Positions 32,157-42,049 of a DNA stretch of 64,000 nucleotides are shown here, in pieces (within the stretch, counting starts at the first letter, position 1; the number at the start of each line of letters is the position of its first letter). Source of the DNA: Leidyana gryllorum EB-2025a (Eukaryota > Apicomplexa). The position numbers were made by a program, and so were the translations under genes. The stretch is from contig JBLWGC010000109.1 in the NCBI GenBank assembly GCA_048772705.1, positions 1 to 64,000 on the forward strand. The letters are read 5' to 3'. A model generated the notes under the pieces. It saw only the letters and a list, made by a program, of their open reading frames with translations. It did no database searches and was not told where the DNA came from.

Positions 32157-32179
32157 AATCTGGAGGGGGGTGGCCAAAA

Positions 32180-32893
32180 ATGTTGGAAGGAGCCCCGAGT
32201 GGTTCCACCCACCCGTTGGCACACCTGAATACCCTCTTTCTGCGGACGACAGTGTGGCTGAAAGCGCGATGGGCGGTCTTCTTCAGCTTCCTCGCGCTTA
32301 TGATCGTTCGAGTATTGGCGAGTGGCAAGTACTACGCGACCCTCTACATATTAAGTGGATGTATCCTGAGTAATGTCGCTGCATTCCTGACTCCCAAGCG
32401 CGATCCGGAGACGGATGAATTGATCCTGCCCGTCAGGTGAGAGATTATCTTGTTGGGTGTCGACACCGTGCCTTCCGCCGCAGAGGTCTGGATGTGGAGG
32501 AGCGGCCGCTGGAGCGCGCTTTGTCCGAGTTTGAGATGTGGTCGCGAATGTTTGTGGGGACTGTATTTGCACTGGTGTCCACGGTAAGGCGTGGGATGTG
32601 TTCCGTTCTACTATCTGATGGCTCAACTTATACAGTTGTTTGAGGTCACCAACATTCCGGTATGTTGGCAAGTGTTGCTGGCTTACGGAATACTCTGCAC
32701 GATCTACGTCATTGGCGGCCGAATCGGGGTGAGCGACACATTGTTTGTTCGGTTGTGTGAGTTTGGTTTTTGTGGCGGCTTTTAGTTGATGATGAAGCAC
32801 GGCTACAATGCTTTTTTCACAAAGAAGCGTCGTTACGCTGACGTGCACACAGAAAGAGTGGCGAGATTCAAGCATGACAGACGCGACGATTAG
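32180..32893 (+). CDS. RER1: RER1 family ER-retention receptor (185 aa)
   Basis: Four exons: 32180-32436, 32484-32583, 32636-32728, 32786-32893. Introns are 47, 52 and 57 nt. Four hydrophobic segments in the RER1 order are seen. Matching text: LKARWAVFFSFLALMIVRV ('RW..tl.lsf.YmiRVy'), YYATLYILSGCILSNVAAFLTPKRDP, then SEFEMWSRM and NIPVCWQVLL. The C-terminus KKRRYADVHT fits 'KRRY'. RER1 cycles between Golgi and ER and returns membrane proteins lacking other signals. Confidence 0.93.
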
Positions 32894-33008
32894 CACCATT
32901 CTTGACGAGAACAAAGAACAATTGAAGCGGGAGAGATGGTTTGGTCTGTGTCCAATCCTCGCTTCATCGCACATAAATTTGAGGTCGAATCTGTCCACAT
33001 TGTCAGCA

Positions 33009-33731
33009 ATGAACACATACCTCAGAGCTTCGGCGTACCGAGAGAGTCCTTTGCAGAATCTACGATCCGTTTTCGACGGCATCCAACCATCAACTCCTTC
33101 CGTTAGCATTACCCTCCTAGTTGGCCGATCTGGGATGGGGAAGACGCGTCTCGCCTTCCGTGCAAGTCTGGATTGGCTCACATCAGAGGCTGCCACGGTG
33201 CATTGGTTTGACATCAAGAACAGATTACAGCCACTGACACTCGCCAGAGGCAGTCTCAGTGACCAAGAAGATCACCGTCTCCACCGTTTGTTGGTCCACA
33301 CGGACATCAGCCGCGCGTCTCAGCTATGCGACGGCTTACGACCGCTGGCCGCAGCAACACCACAGCCGGAGGGAGCGGTCCTCGTGATAGTGGACAACAT
33401 AGCAGAGATTCAAGATCAGAGCCCCAAAAACATCACTGCAATAGCCCAAGCCTTGTCGTTGGTGGGGGGGAAGGTGATTCTGGTGTCTGGCATCACCGAC
33501 CGGATTAAATCCACACACATGTTACAGAAGCAGCGTTGCGCGGCCCATCCATTGTTTCAACACATCAGTCAGCTTCAAATACATCTCTTAGCCGGCAGCA
33601 CAGCCATTGTACGCGGATGCAGAGTGGCCGCTCGAGTTGTTGACATAGGCAATCTGCCATTTTTTTTTCCGGAGGGGAAACAAAAGAATGACAGCCGGAG
33701 TGCGAGTGTCGAAGAGTCCTCGGGAAAATGA
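33009..33731 (+). CDS. RecA-fold ATPase, RAD51-paralogue-like (240 aa)
   Basis: Single exon. A Walker A motif GRSGMGKTRLAF is preceded by the hydrophobic strand SITLLV, and a Walker B-like VLVIVDNIAEI follows ~100 residues later. The order 'SVFDGI...LLVG..G.GKT.LA' and the size suggest a RAD51/XRCC2-type recombination protein, but the similarity is weak. It could be another RecA-like or AAA NTPase. An ATG at 32,874 in the same frame would overlap the RER1 end by 20 nt; the later ATG is preferred. The last 45 nt overlap the next gene's frame. Confidence 0.6.
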   Translation: MNTYLRASAYRESPLQNLRSVFDGIQPSTPSVSITLLVGRSGMGKTRLAFRASLDWLTSEAATVHWFDIKNRLQPLTLARGSLSDQEDHRLHRLLVHTDISRASQLCDGLRPLAAATPQPEGAVLVIVDNIAEIQDQSPKNITAIAQALSLVGGKVILVSGITDRIKSTHMLQKQRCAAHPLFQHISQLQIHLLAGSTAIVRGCRVAARVVDIGNLPFFFPEGKQKNDSRSASVEESSGK

Positions 33732-35727
33732 AGGCACTTCAGCAACTTTGACTTTAACTGTGACATTGAGGGCAGTCGCACCGATTGATCCTGCGGATGC
33801 GACTGATTGGACCCACTATGAACCCGTCGCAAAGAACTACTTACAGCCCCAATCACAAAATATGGTGCTTGCGGGTGGTGTACCACAAGGCACATCTTCT
33901 CTCGCCCTGGCAGATGTGCCGTTGCAGCAGGGGAGTTCGCAAGCACCGGTTCGAGGGCGACGGAGACGTCGGACTGCTCCACTATGGGAGAATATTCTGG
34001 ACGCTTACGACCTGTTGGTCAAGGGAAGGTTACAGTTGGCTCACAAACCTATGCGGAGATACGCCTCCGACTTTACCGTGATGGGTATATTGGCCGAGAA
34101 TGAGGAGGCTTTTCGGACGATGAAGGCTAAGACCGTGATGTTGTGCAATCCGAAGGTGCTCGCTGATGTCTACGCCGGCCTTCACAGGGCTCTCAAGGGT
34201 CGTTGTCAGATGCCGATATTCCCAAGTCTGCAGGAGGCTATGTGGACGTTTACTTCCGTGTCACAGTATCCACATATGTTCCCACGGATGCAAGCAGCGG
34301 TGACGTACGCAGAGGTGATGGGTGAAGGTGGCAATATGCTCACTGCGGCGGCCGATTGGCTTAACGGCCCCAAGGCGCAGCCCGAAATTAAAGTTAGCTC
34401 GATGGTGAAGAGTGCGGACTACAAGACGGCAGCCAAGACGATCCGCATGAGGGGCGATGCCCAGTTGCTGAGACAGGTCCGCACGGCCCTCAAGTCGAAA
34501 CGCAAACATCTCAAGCGCCAGTCGTTGGCCTCGAGGAACAGGTGGGCGGCGAGGCAGCAACCAGACGCTGTGTTGGAAGTGTTGGCGATGGCGAAGCATC
34601 TGGACATTGTCTCCGAGAAGAAGTGGAAGAAATGGCGACTGAAGCGTCACGGGAAACTGAGTCGGTGGTATGACGTAGTGAACCAATTCAAGAGTAGTTG
34701 GTCGGAGATTTTGAGGGACCCAGAACGTGCGGGTGTATTTGATCAGATCAAAGGGCTCAACGGACTGGAGAGGGAACACTATCTGAACGTCGCCGTCATG
34801 AAGGTTGTGGAGCAATTGAATGAGCCGTTGATTCGCGACTCTTCATTCTCCATCTATCGGGACGGTGTATTCCAGGACAACCAGCTGACCAAGTTGGTGA
34901 CCAATGTCGACAAGATTGCTGAGGTGAACTCTGTGAATTACCGCTGGACACTCTCAGAGGTGTGGGTATGGCTCTATGGCAGCAATGTGGACATTGCACG
35001 TCTCCTGCGCGTCGGGACTGTGCTTCCCACTCGCTTCATGGTTGAGCCAGGTGTCCCACTGGAGCCCGCTGCCAATGAGGCTTTCAACAAGATTGTGCGA
35101 AAACGGCTGCAAGCTCTGCGGGATGCCAATCTCATAGTCTTCCAGGAGACCGAGCTGTACGCAGACGAGTTTGAGAAACTTCCCGTACAGCAGAAAGCTC
35201 GGAGAATAGGAAATCCGTTCTGGGATTTGGCCACCGGTGTCGACGCAGCTGATGCCAAGAAGCAGGAGGCCAAAAAAGCCGCCCGGGAGGCTGCCATGAT
35301 GAAAAGTCTCCCTCTCGAGGATGTGGTAGAAAAACCAGTCCTTCCCCTCAACAAGCCGTGTGCTGAACTTCCTCCCCCAAAGGAAGCCGTCTCCACACCA
35401 CAAAAACTAAGTCCGGAAAGACAAACCCCGCTCGTCCGGGTGCTTCAGCAGAAGAAACCGGCCAAGCATTATAGAACCAATTCCTTCGGTAACCAGTTCG
35501 AGCGGCCACCTCCAGTCGCAAACAAAGCCGACGTGGAACTGCAGGCAGCGAGGGAGGCTCATCGGTGGAGGTTCGATGAGATAATGCAAGAGTGGGTGCC
35601 GTCGGGGGGCCCGCAGGCACGGTTTCTACAACCTGCTCCCCGTCCATCGAAGGCTCCAACATTTGTCGCCGGGGAAGACAACGCAGCAGCATCCGAGGTC
35701 GAGCAGCAAGGCGTGTCTCCACAGTAG
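33688..35727 (+). CDS. Large orphan basic protein (679 aa)
   Basis: Single exon. From 33,688 the frame overlaps the upstream gene by 44 nt; the next in-frame ATG (33,862) gives 621 residues. The central 350 residues look folded: helices with many Trp and Lys (KKWKKWRLKRHGKLSRW) and hydrophobic text (WTLSEVWVWLYGSNVDIARL). The first 90 and last 150 residues are low complexity; the latter have Pro/Lys/Ala runs. There is no signal peptide. I do not recognise the family. The conserved-looking core makes it a good target for profile searches. Confidence 0.7.
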   Translation: MTAGVRVSKSPRENEGTSATLTLTVTLRAVAPIDPADATDWTHYEPVAKNYLQPQSQNMVLAGGVPQGTSSLALADVPLQQGSSQAPVRGRRRRRTAPLWENILDAYDLLVKGRLQLAHKPMRRYASDFTVMGILAENEEAFRTMKAKTVMLCNPKVLADVYAGLHRALKGRCQMPIFPSLQEAMWTFTSVSQYPHMFPRMQAAVTYAEVMGEGGNMLTAAADWLNGPKAQPEIKVSSMVKSADYKTAAKTIRMRGDAQLLRQVRTALKSKRKHLKRQSLASRNRWAARQQPDAVLEVLAMAKHLDIVSEKKWKKWRLKRHGKLSRWYDVVNQFKSSWSEILRDPERAGVFDQIKGLNGLEREHYLNVAVMKVVEQLNEPLIRDSSFSIYRDGVFQDNQLTKLVTNVDKIAEVNSVNYRWTLSEVWVWLYGSNVDIARLLRVGTVLPTRFMVEPGVPLEPAANEAFNKIVRKRLQALRDANLIVFQETELYADEFEKLPVQQKARRIGNPFWDLATGVDAADAKKQEAKKAAREAAMMKSLPLEDVVEKPVLPLNKPCAELPPPKEAVSTPQKLSPERQTPLVRVLQQKKPAKHYRTNSFGNQFERPPPVANKADVELQAAREAHRWRFDEIMQEWVPSGGPQARFLQPAPRPSKAPTFVAGEDNAAASEVEQQGVSPQ

Positions 35728-36889
35728 TCTCTACATACAAACGTATTAGATAGTTGTTCATTGTTGACAGTCTTACATTTCGAGACAGACAGCGAGTCCG
35801 ATGCATCGAGTCTGGAGTTTAATCATAGCCCTAGCCAGCCGGCGGCCATCCAGCCAGAGTAACTTCGACTCCCGCCTGTGCCAAATTCACTTTACGAACA
35901 CACCGATCGCGATCTGGAGTACATATACGAGATCGCGGCGATCTTCTGAGAGACAGTCGGGGCCTCTTGTGAGCTCAAATGTCGAAAATCCACCACCAAT
36001 GTCGCCCGTAGATGGTGGCACACGCCACCTCGGCCAAGCCGCGCTGACAAGTCGGCGAAGCGCGGATTCGCTTTGCAGCGACAATAATTCTGGCGTCGTC
36101 ACACTGTACCGAAATTGAGGGCGACCCAAAAGGCTTTGAGTTTGTCCCAAGCCCGGCGTTGACGATGACCGACTCGACGACGGCTAAGTTGACGACGGCC
36201 AAGTTGACGACAGCGGTTCATGCGACCAAAGCCCAAACAGGGGTGTCGCGGCATTTATGGCTCCGAATGAGCATCGCAAGAGACACACACATGTCAACCC
36301 TCACGTCTTGGGCCAGTCTCCGGCATGTCTTTGGACTTTCTCAGAAATGGCATTGAGATGGGCTTAAGTGTCCTCTTGATGTTCACCGCCCTTTCGGTGT
36401 TCAGTCATCTGGCGTGTCAAATAACGCTCCTCGTCACTGATTGACAATGGTCCCATGGGAAGAATCCAAGTGTTGAAGCTGAGGCGATCACATGCAGAGA
36501 CGGCATTCGAGCAATATGTCCCACTTTCTCTGATGGCGAGACGGGGTGTCGCGTCAAATTAAGTACACCGGCGATATGTTGTGAGTACAGTGAACTGTTC
36601 CATAGTTCGGAGGCATCGCTTTACTGATTAGTCATACCATTACGCGATGGAGCTTCACCATCGATCATAGGGAGCGATATTTGAAAGCACAGAATCGGGT
36701 GTGTTTTGCCTCCGTTGACAAAGAAATTCCCCTAGCTGGAGGAGAGTTACGACCTTCAGCAGCCCGTGCGTCACTACACCAGCGTATGGGGATCAGATTC
36801 GTTAGCGATCGTTTTTTCTTCTGAGGTTCTGGCAGGGATCTCGTCGATAGGGGACGCCATCCCCAGTAACACATAGCATGTAAGCGGGG
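35728..36889. other. Gene-poor region (1.16 kb)
   Basis: The largest stretch without a supported gene. A three-unit run of about 12 nt (AAGTTGACGACGGC-like) sits at 36,175-36,215. Minus-strand frames at 36,202-35,975 and 36,150-35,887 overlap each other and have no ATG or believable splice partners. It may hold a broken gene or a non-coding RNA; nothing definite is seen. Confidence 0.4.
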
Positions 36890-37081
36890 TCAGTGCTTGC
36901 GACCATCAATAGGTCTTTTGACTTTGCCTCCTCCTGCAGCTCCGAGCCGTGGGGTCCAAGCCTGTGTCAGGGGGCCGAGCCAATTGTTTTCATAGATAAT
37001 CCAAGTGCGCCCGTCCAACTTGGGCCAGAAACCAGCAGCACACCCCCACACCAGCAGTATAGCCACAGTGATTCTCATCAT
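36890..37081 (-). CDS. Small secreted protein (63 aa)
   Basis: Single short frame with a strong signal peptide (MMRITVAILLVWGCAAG) followed by FWPKLDGRTWIIYENNWLGP and a Gly/Lys/Arg tail. The mature peptide would be about 45 residues with three Trp and no cysteine. The frame is also open 19 codons upstream of the first Met, without an ATG. A downstream exon is possible but none is convincing. Confidence 0.55.
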   Translation of the reverse strand: MMRITVAILLVWGCAAGFWPKLDGRTWIIYENNWLGPLTQAWTPRLGAAGGGKVKRPIDGRKH

Positions 37082-37314
37082 GTGACAGACAATGCTCGCT
37101 ACCGTAACATTTTCCCCGTACGGCCGATGCACGTTCACTTGCGTCCCAGTCGAGTGGTATCATCGGACACCATCTGTGTGTCCAATGCTTACTGTTTGTT
37201 AATAAATCGTGTTGCGCGAAGGCCCAATAAGTCAGCAATAGTAGTCGGAGCCTTTTATATTCCTCGGCCGGCAGATAGTCTACGGGGGCACCGCACTTAT
37301 GGTAGAAAAGGACT

Positions 37315-37779
37315 TTAGAACTTGTCGCCGATATCGGTGAGGGGGAGCGGGGCGTCTCCATTGATCATCTTTGAGGCGTCAGTGAGTATGGCTTGGGGTC
37401 TTCGGTTAGGTTCTTGCAGCGCTTGAGGCATCCTACGACCGTCATTCCTCCATCCAGCGGGTTCCCTCCGGCCGTCATTCCTCCATCCAGCGGGTTCCCT
37501 CCGGCCGTCATTCCTCCATCCAGCGGGTTCCCTCCGGCCGTCATTCCTCCATCCAGCGGGTTCTCTCCGGCCGTCGTTTCGCCATCCGGCAGGAGCCCTC
37601 CGGCCGTCATTCCGCCATCCCTGAGGAGATGCAGCAGGCGGCGGTGGACCCATTGCCGCAGGCAGATATGTACCCCACCCCGAGGCCATCATGGGAAGTG
37701 CGTTAGTATCACAAGTGGACCAAAAGTTGGCGTTCGTGGATACGATAAGAGAGCATATTGATAGGATTCGAGCCCACAT
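37315..37779 (-). CDS. Secreted protein with 11-residue tandem repeats (154 aa)
   Basis: MWARILSICSLIVSTNA is a signal peptide, followed by NFWSTCD and a Pro/Ala-rich spacer. Then come six near-perfect copies of GWRNDGRREPA (residues ~52-117), the first and last slightly changed, and a final ~35 residues ending GDKF. The repeat is highly charged and basic with one Trp per unit. The frame stays open upstream of the chosen Met, but only this Met gives a signal peptide. A surface, wall or secreted ligand role is plausible from composition only. Confidence 0.8.
   Translation of the reverse strand: MWARILSICSLIVSTNANFWSTCDTNALPMMASGWGTYLPAAMGPPPPAASPQGWRNDGRRAPAGWRNDGRREPAGWRNDGRREPAGWRNDGRREPAGWRNDGRREPAGWRNDGRRMPQALQEPNRRPQAILTDASKMINGDAPLPLTDIGDKF
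37440..37638. repeat. 33-bp tandem repeat, six units
   Basis: Unit period is exactly 33 bp (starts near 37441, 37474, 37507, 37540, 37573, 37606). Units 1-4 are almost identical; units 5 and 6 differ at a few bases. It encodes the GWRNDGRREPA repeat of the secreted protein on the minus strand. Confidence 0.95.
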
Positions 37780-37873
37780 TATGGCGTGGCGGTGCCCAAA
37801 TGTGCGGCCTTGAGTCTCTTTTCCCGGCGTCACGCCCATCTGGGTCGTCCTCAGGTGGACTGGGATTTCGAGC

Positions 37874-38221
37874 TCATTGAGAGACGGACACACAATGCGG
37901 ACAGGAAGACGGGCCAAAGTTGGCCAGATGACGGGTCGGCGTGGATCGAAGCGGATGGAAGACCTTTGGGATGCGAGTGTGTGAAGTGATCAGTAGAGAA
38001 TCTCGCACTCGATCGAACGTGAGACGTAAAGACTCACAGCACCCTTCCCAAAAGGACAGCGAACACCCCAGCGGAACGGCTTCGGAGAGATGAACTTCGA
38101 CAATTGAATGCGCCGTGTCCCCCCTGAAATCAACGAAGAGCGCGATGACGAGCGGGGCTGAATGATCTGCCGCGCTCATGCGGCGTCTGGGATCGAGATC
38201 TGCGATAATCTGCTCCTCCAT
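37874..38221 (-). CDS. Unrecognised protein, structure uncertain
   Basis: A minus-strand frame from ATG 38,221 reads MEEQIIADLDPRRRMSAADH and then a folded-looking stretch (PLVIALFVDFRGDTAHSIV, VPLGCSLSFWEG). A GT donor near 38,036 (GTGAGTCTTT) and an acceptor near 37,972 would shorten it. Upstream the frame continues open to 38,341 without an ATG, so another exon is possible. No family recognised. Confidence 0.4.
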   Translation of the reverse strand: MEEQIIADLDPRRRMSAADHSAPLVIALFVDFRGDTAHSIVEVHLSEAVPLGCSLSFWEGCCESLRLTFDRVRDSLLITSHTRIPKVFHPLRSTPTRHLANFGPSSCPHCVSVSQ

Positions 38222-38565
38222 TAGGATAGTACTCACCCTAACGGGCGTTACACTCGGACAATCCAAAGTGCAGCTGCCATTTGGAGCGAACGAGTTGGAC
38301 GTTGTCGCAGTGCGATGTATTAAATTGGTCTCATTCTCCACAGATCCTACAGAGAACGGCTGGGCAATTGTGTTTCGTCATCTCGCGCGTGTCTGTATAT
38401 GTGGTGGAAACGGTCTCGTCAGCGCGCCAAGCGGAAGTTGCGTTGATTAAGGGTTTTCCCCCGACCCCTTCGACTGTGCAGAAGAGTAGAGCTTCAGTCA
38501 GCGCCGGACGACAACGACAACGCTGTGAGCAACGACTATACCCACACCCGATCGAGACTTCGAAG
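38222..38565. promoter_or_regulatory. Divergent spacer (344 nt)
   Basis: Between the uncertain minus gene and the coiled-coil gene at 38,566. Both strands stay open over part of it, so unannotated 5' exons may exist. No motif stands out. Confidence 0.3.
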
Positions 38566-39243
38566 ATGGTGAAATCTCCCTTTGAAGTTGCTCGAGCCGC
38601 TTGTGCCTCTGCCGCTCTTGCGAAAGATGAACAAGCGAAAGCCACAGATGCTTTGGAACACGCAATCTTTGAGAGAACTTCGTTTGAAGCAGAGCTTCGA
38701 ATCGTCAGTCTCCGGCTTGAGCAAGCGGAGCAATGGCATAGACGGATGGTCGAGTGGACTGACATACTGTCTCGGGTGTCGCCTCAGTTGGCTATCATCG
38801 GAGACCACACCGATGCCCTCCCAGAGTTATTTTCGTTCAAAAAGAGAGTATGCTGGGAAGATCAGGTCAAAGCCGAAGAACTGGTCGATGCGTGTATTGC
38901 GGCCATCACGTCCTACAACTCACTTCATGACTTCTACGTGGCCGAAACTGAGGGTCTGAGCCGCATAGTGGAACGCCTTCGCAATGACCAGCAGTATCTT
39001 AGCAAGAGAGTCGAACAAGCCCGCGCTCTGGAGAGGGCGAAGATCTCGTCATGCCGTGAGGCCGATGTCGAGGTTGAGAAGACATGGGAAGCAAAACTAA
39101 CTGCCCGACAGTCCGCTAGCGATAGGGCTGTCCTGGATTACAGTGACAAATATCACGATCTCTTCACAACCTTCTTATTGAAGTCAAGCACGGTCGAATC
39201 GGATACTTCTGATCGGAGTACCTGTTCCACCATATCCCACTGA
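38566..39243 (+). CDS. Coiled-coil protein A (225 aa)
   Basis: Single exon. Almost wholly helical, rich in Ala, Glu, Arg and Leu with heptad-like spacing (LRIVSLRLEQAEQWHRRM, IVERLRNDQQYLSKRVEQ). A central pattern R.CWEDQVKAEELVDACIAAI resembles the 'R...D.V..EL..E...I' element of tektins. No signal or membrane segment. The next plus gene (39,509) has the same size, strand and a similar central element, so the two may be relatives. A cytoskeletal part is a reasonable guess only. Confidence 0.6.
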   Translation: MVKSPFEVARAACASAALAKDEQAKATDALEHAIFERTSFEAELRIVSLRLEQAEQWHRRMVEWTDILSRVSPQLAIIGDHTDALPELFSFKKRVCWEDQVKAEELVDACIAAITSYNSLHDFYVAETEGLSRIVERLRNDQQYLSKRVEQARALERAKISSCREADVEVEKTWEAKLTARQSASDRAVLDYSDKYHDLFTTFLLKSSTVESDTSDRSTCSTISH

Positions 39244-39508
39244 GTGAATGAACCCCTGTCTTGTGCCTTGTTGTCCTATGTGATCATGAAACAGCAGATC
39301 AGCCAATAAGGCAATCACGTGTCTACACCAAAGTCGATGTCTGTTTACAGCCCATTGTAACTGATGAGCGAGCCGGCCGCCCGGGTCAATGCCAACACGC
39401 TCAGCCTAAGCTTCAAGCACAAGTCAAGTGTTTTCCTTGAACACTGGTTTTCCCCCTAAGGCTTGAATATAGAGTGTTCTTTGGATCAATCCATTGCACC
39501 CACCAACC

Positions 39509-40345
39509 ATGGCCTCAACCGTTAATTTCGGATCCCCTTCGCTCCGCAATGCTACCGAGGGGACTAAAACATTTTGGTGTGCACCGACTCCCGATACCTC
39601 ACTGGCCTCAGAATGGCAAGACAGCGGGAAGGTGTGGTTTGAACCCCCAACCGAAGAACCGGTGTCCTCGCAGCTTTCAGCTGACGGTTGGTACCGAGGG
39701 GAGAGTGACACTGACAACTCGACAAGAGTCCCGCGATTCGCCAGAGGACGCTGTGAGTGGAGCACTAAGCGTGGTTGGCCCCGGACGATGCGGGCGGGTC
39801 CACAACCGCCGCGGCAAATCGATCGGCAGGCTGTTACAGAATGGCAACGAAAGAAAACGATTGCTCAGCAACGTATTCAGACAACCGCCAAAGATGCCAC
39901 GGAGGCCATGAAGGTGTACAAATACACCTGCAGGCAGCTGCAGCAGATGACGCAGAAACTCAACGACTGTCAACTCATCAAAAACTCGCTCAAGCAGGTG
40001 CTGGACCAGTCGCTTCTTCAACCGCGGTGTGTCCTGCATACCACCCCCTGGTTGGAGCAAAGGCTCCAGAAACTCCAGCTGGGCGAGTATTATGATCCGA
40101 CATTGCCAGAGGCTTCGCCTTTCCATCTGGAAAGTCAAGAAGAGCGTTTTATAGCTGTTTACCGAGCTGGGGTGGACGCGCTGCTCAATTTGGAGACGAC
40201 AATCGCAGAGACCAATGAGAAGTGCAATGAACTGCGATTCTCACGTGATCTTGACTACGCAGATCTGAAACATAAGGCGGACCTCGAAAGAGAAGCTGTG
40301 CGCAGTCTTGCCGAGCTTCAAGCCAACCGACCCTCCAAGGTGTGA
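39509..40345 (+). CDS. Coiled-coil protein B, tektin-like (278 aa)
   Basis: Single exon. The first ~100 residues are non-helical with several Trp (FWCAP, EWQDSGKVWFEP, GWYRG). Residues ~105-278 are coiled coil: VTEWQRKKTIAQQRIQTTAK, CRQLQQMTQKLNDCQLIK, then ERFIAVYRAGVDALLNLETT and LDYADLKHKADLEREAVRSL. The 'R...GVD.L..E...I......C..LR....DL.HK...E' series is reminiscent of tektins or other axonemal coiled coils, but no RPNVELCRD-type signature is present. Confidence 0.6.
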   Translation: MASTVNFGSPSLRNATEGTKTFWCAPTPDTSLASEWQDSGKVWFEPPTEEPVSSQLSADGWYRGESDTDNSTRVPRFARGRCEWSTKRGWPRTMRAGPQPPRQIDRQAVTEWQRKKTIAQQRIQTTAKDATEAMKVYKYTCRQLQQMTQKLNDCQLIKNSLKQVLDQSLLQPRCVLHTTPWLEQRLQKLQLGEYYDPTLPEASPFHLESQEERFIAVYRAGVDALLNLETTIAETNEKCNELRFSRDLDYADLKHKADLEREAVRSLAELQANRPSKV

Positions 40346-40823
40346 CCAAGTTTGATTTCACCTTACTACTACATCGCTACCCCTCCCGTAGTATTCACTT
40401 TTTTGATCGACTCAAAACAATCTATATATATGAGTGGCTATTGACTTGATAGTGCGTCTCTGTGTGTGGGGTTGTAAAGCGGTGGTTGGCTGTGAAGATC
40501 GAACGGTCGCTGTGTTGGGGTTGTTGTTGCCGTTGTTGTGGTGATAATATATTGAGTGAGGTTCTGTTCTATTCAATTCTGAGGCTTCTATCATTTTTTG
40601 CGAGCCGAGTGATGCTTGTTGTATTGATGTTCAGACTTTGAATAATGGAAATTGACTATCTGAATGGTTTATTGGTTTGTGAGGTATGACTTCGCGCAAA
40701 CAAAAGATTTGGCGTCAAAGTTGAACTAATTCAAGATAGGGGGTGTGCGGCACAATTTTGGGTACTGATCGCCGCACAGTGTTTGCGGCACACAGTGGGT
40801 AGCTGATACTTTTTTTTGTCAAG
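40346..40823 (+). promoter_or_regulatory. Upstream region of DOHH (478 nt)
   Basis: Non-coding spacer between same-strand genes. It has a GTTGTTGTTGCCGTTGTTGTGG run (shown in part: GTTGTTGTTGCCG, ~40,519) and a run of eight T just before the DOHH ATG. No reliable core promoter element is seen. Confidence 0.4.
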
Positions 40824-41969
40824 ATGGCGGTTGACCTACCTGAGACCTTATCGTTGGAGAAAGTGAAGTCCATTCTGACGGAGCGGGATGACTCCAAAGT
40901 GGACATTGTACAACGTATGAGGGCCTTATTTGACGCCCGCTATTATGATAGTGACGAAGCTATTGCTGTACTGGCGAGTGGATTATGGCATCCCTCAGTT
41001 TTGCTTCGACACGAAATCGCATACGTTATGGGTCAGATGAACCGTACGTGTGCTCTGCCAATTCTCATCCAATTGTTGGACGACAAGTCGGAACACGCCA
41101 TGGTGAGGCACGAAGCAGGCGAGGCTATTGCCGCTTTGGGGTATACATCGCAAGAGGCATTCGAGGCTTTGGATCGAAACAAAGACGATGAGAACGTGGC
41201 AGTGCGGGAGACAGTGGAACTCGCACTAATTGGATTGAAACGAACTTTGGAAAAGGAAATTAAATTGGGGAGAAGGACCGAGAAGAGCGCGGCAGACCCA
41301 ACAAAAGGATTTTACATATTCACTGCCTCCAAGCGGGAGAATCCCGAAGAGGTGAAGGTGGATCAATTGACAGCGTTGGAGGCGGTAGAGAAGTTGGATA
41401 TCAACGCACACTTTGGAACTTGCGACCCCGCAGAAGGAGATCCCGATTACGAGAAGAATGAAAAAGTTCCGGAGCTTCGGGGGATCTTGCTGGACGAAAC
41501 CCGTTCGCTGTGGGACCGTTACGTTGCTATGTTCACATTGCGGAACATCAACACTGAAGCGGCAGCCGCTGCCCTCGCAGACGCGTTAGACGAGAAATCG
41601 AGCGCATTGCTGCGTCATGAGATTTGTTTTGTGCTGGGTCAGATGCAGTTGGCAGTGTGTCTCCCCAAGCTGATCGAGAGATTGGCCGACCTCGAAGAAG
41701 CGGGAATGGTACGTCACGAAGCTGCGCTCGGACTCGGAAGTGTTGGAGCTGACGTATGGACTGCAAAAGGTCGGGAAGCACGCAAAGCGGCTATTGTGGC
41801 GTTGTAAGTTATTGATATATGGTCTGTCTGAGTGAGACGGAATATGTGCAGGGAAAAGTACTCGCAGGATCCAGAGCCAGTGGTGTTTGAATCGTGCCTG
41901 ACAGCCTTAGAGAACATACGCGAGGAGACTGGATCGTTGAATTTAGACGCACAGGGCTACGATGGATGA
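40824..41969 (+). CDS. DOHH: Deoxyhypusine hydroxylase (365 aa)
   Basis: Two exons, 40824-41803 and 41852-41969, with a 48-nt intron. The HEAT-repeat dyad carries all four His-Glu metal-binding motifs: LLRHEIAYVMGQM, MVRHEAGEAIAALG, LLRHEICFVLGQM and MVRHEAALGLGSVG. Between the halves lies DPAEGDPDYEKNEKVPELR. The enzyme hydroxylates deoxyhypusine on eIF5A with a di-iron centre. An insertion of about 25 residues around residues 150-175 (RRTEKSAADPTKGFYIF) lengthens the linker relative to the usual ~300-residue proteins. Confidence 0.96.
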
Positions 41970-42049
41970 TGATCGAATAATCGACCTTCTTCTGTGGTGG
42001 TGGTGGTGGTGGGGACTCTCTCTTTCTCTTTCCTCTTTTTATCGTGGTG

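Noticed and set aside
32351-33217. 288-codon minus-strand open frame
   Set aside because: It lies antisense to RER1 and the RecA-fold ATPase, both of which have family support on the plus strand.
35887-36202. Two overlapping minus-strand frames
   Set aside because: They conflict with each other, lack ATG starts and no intron joins them; left as unexplained.
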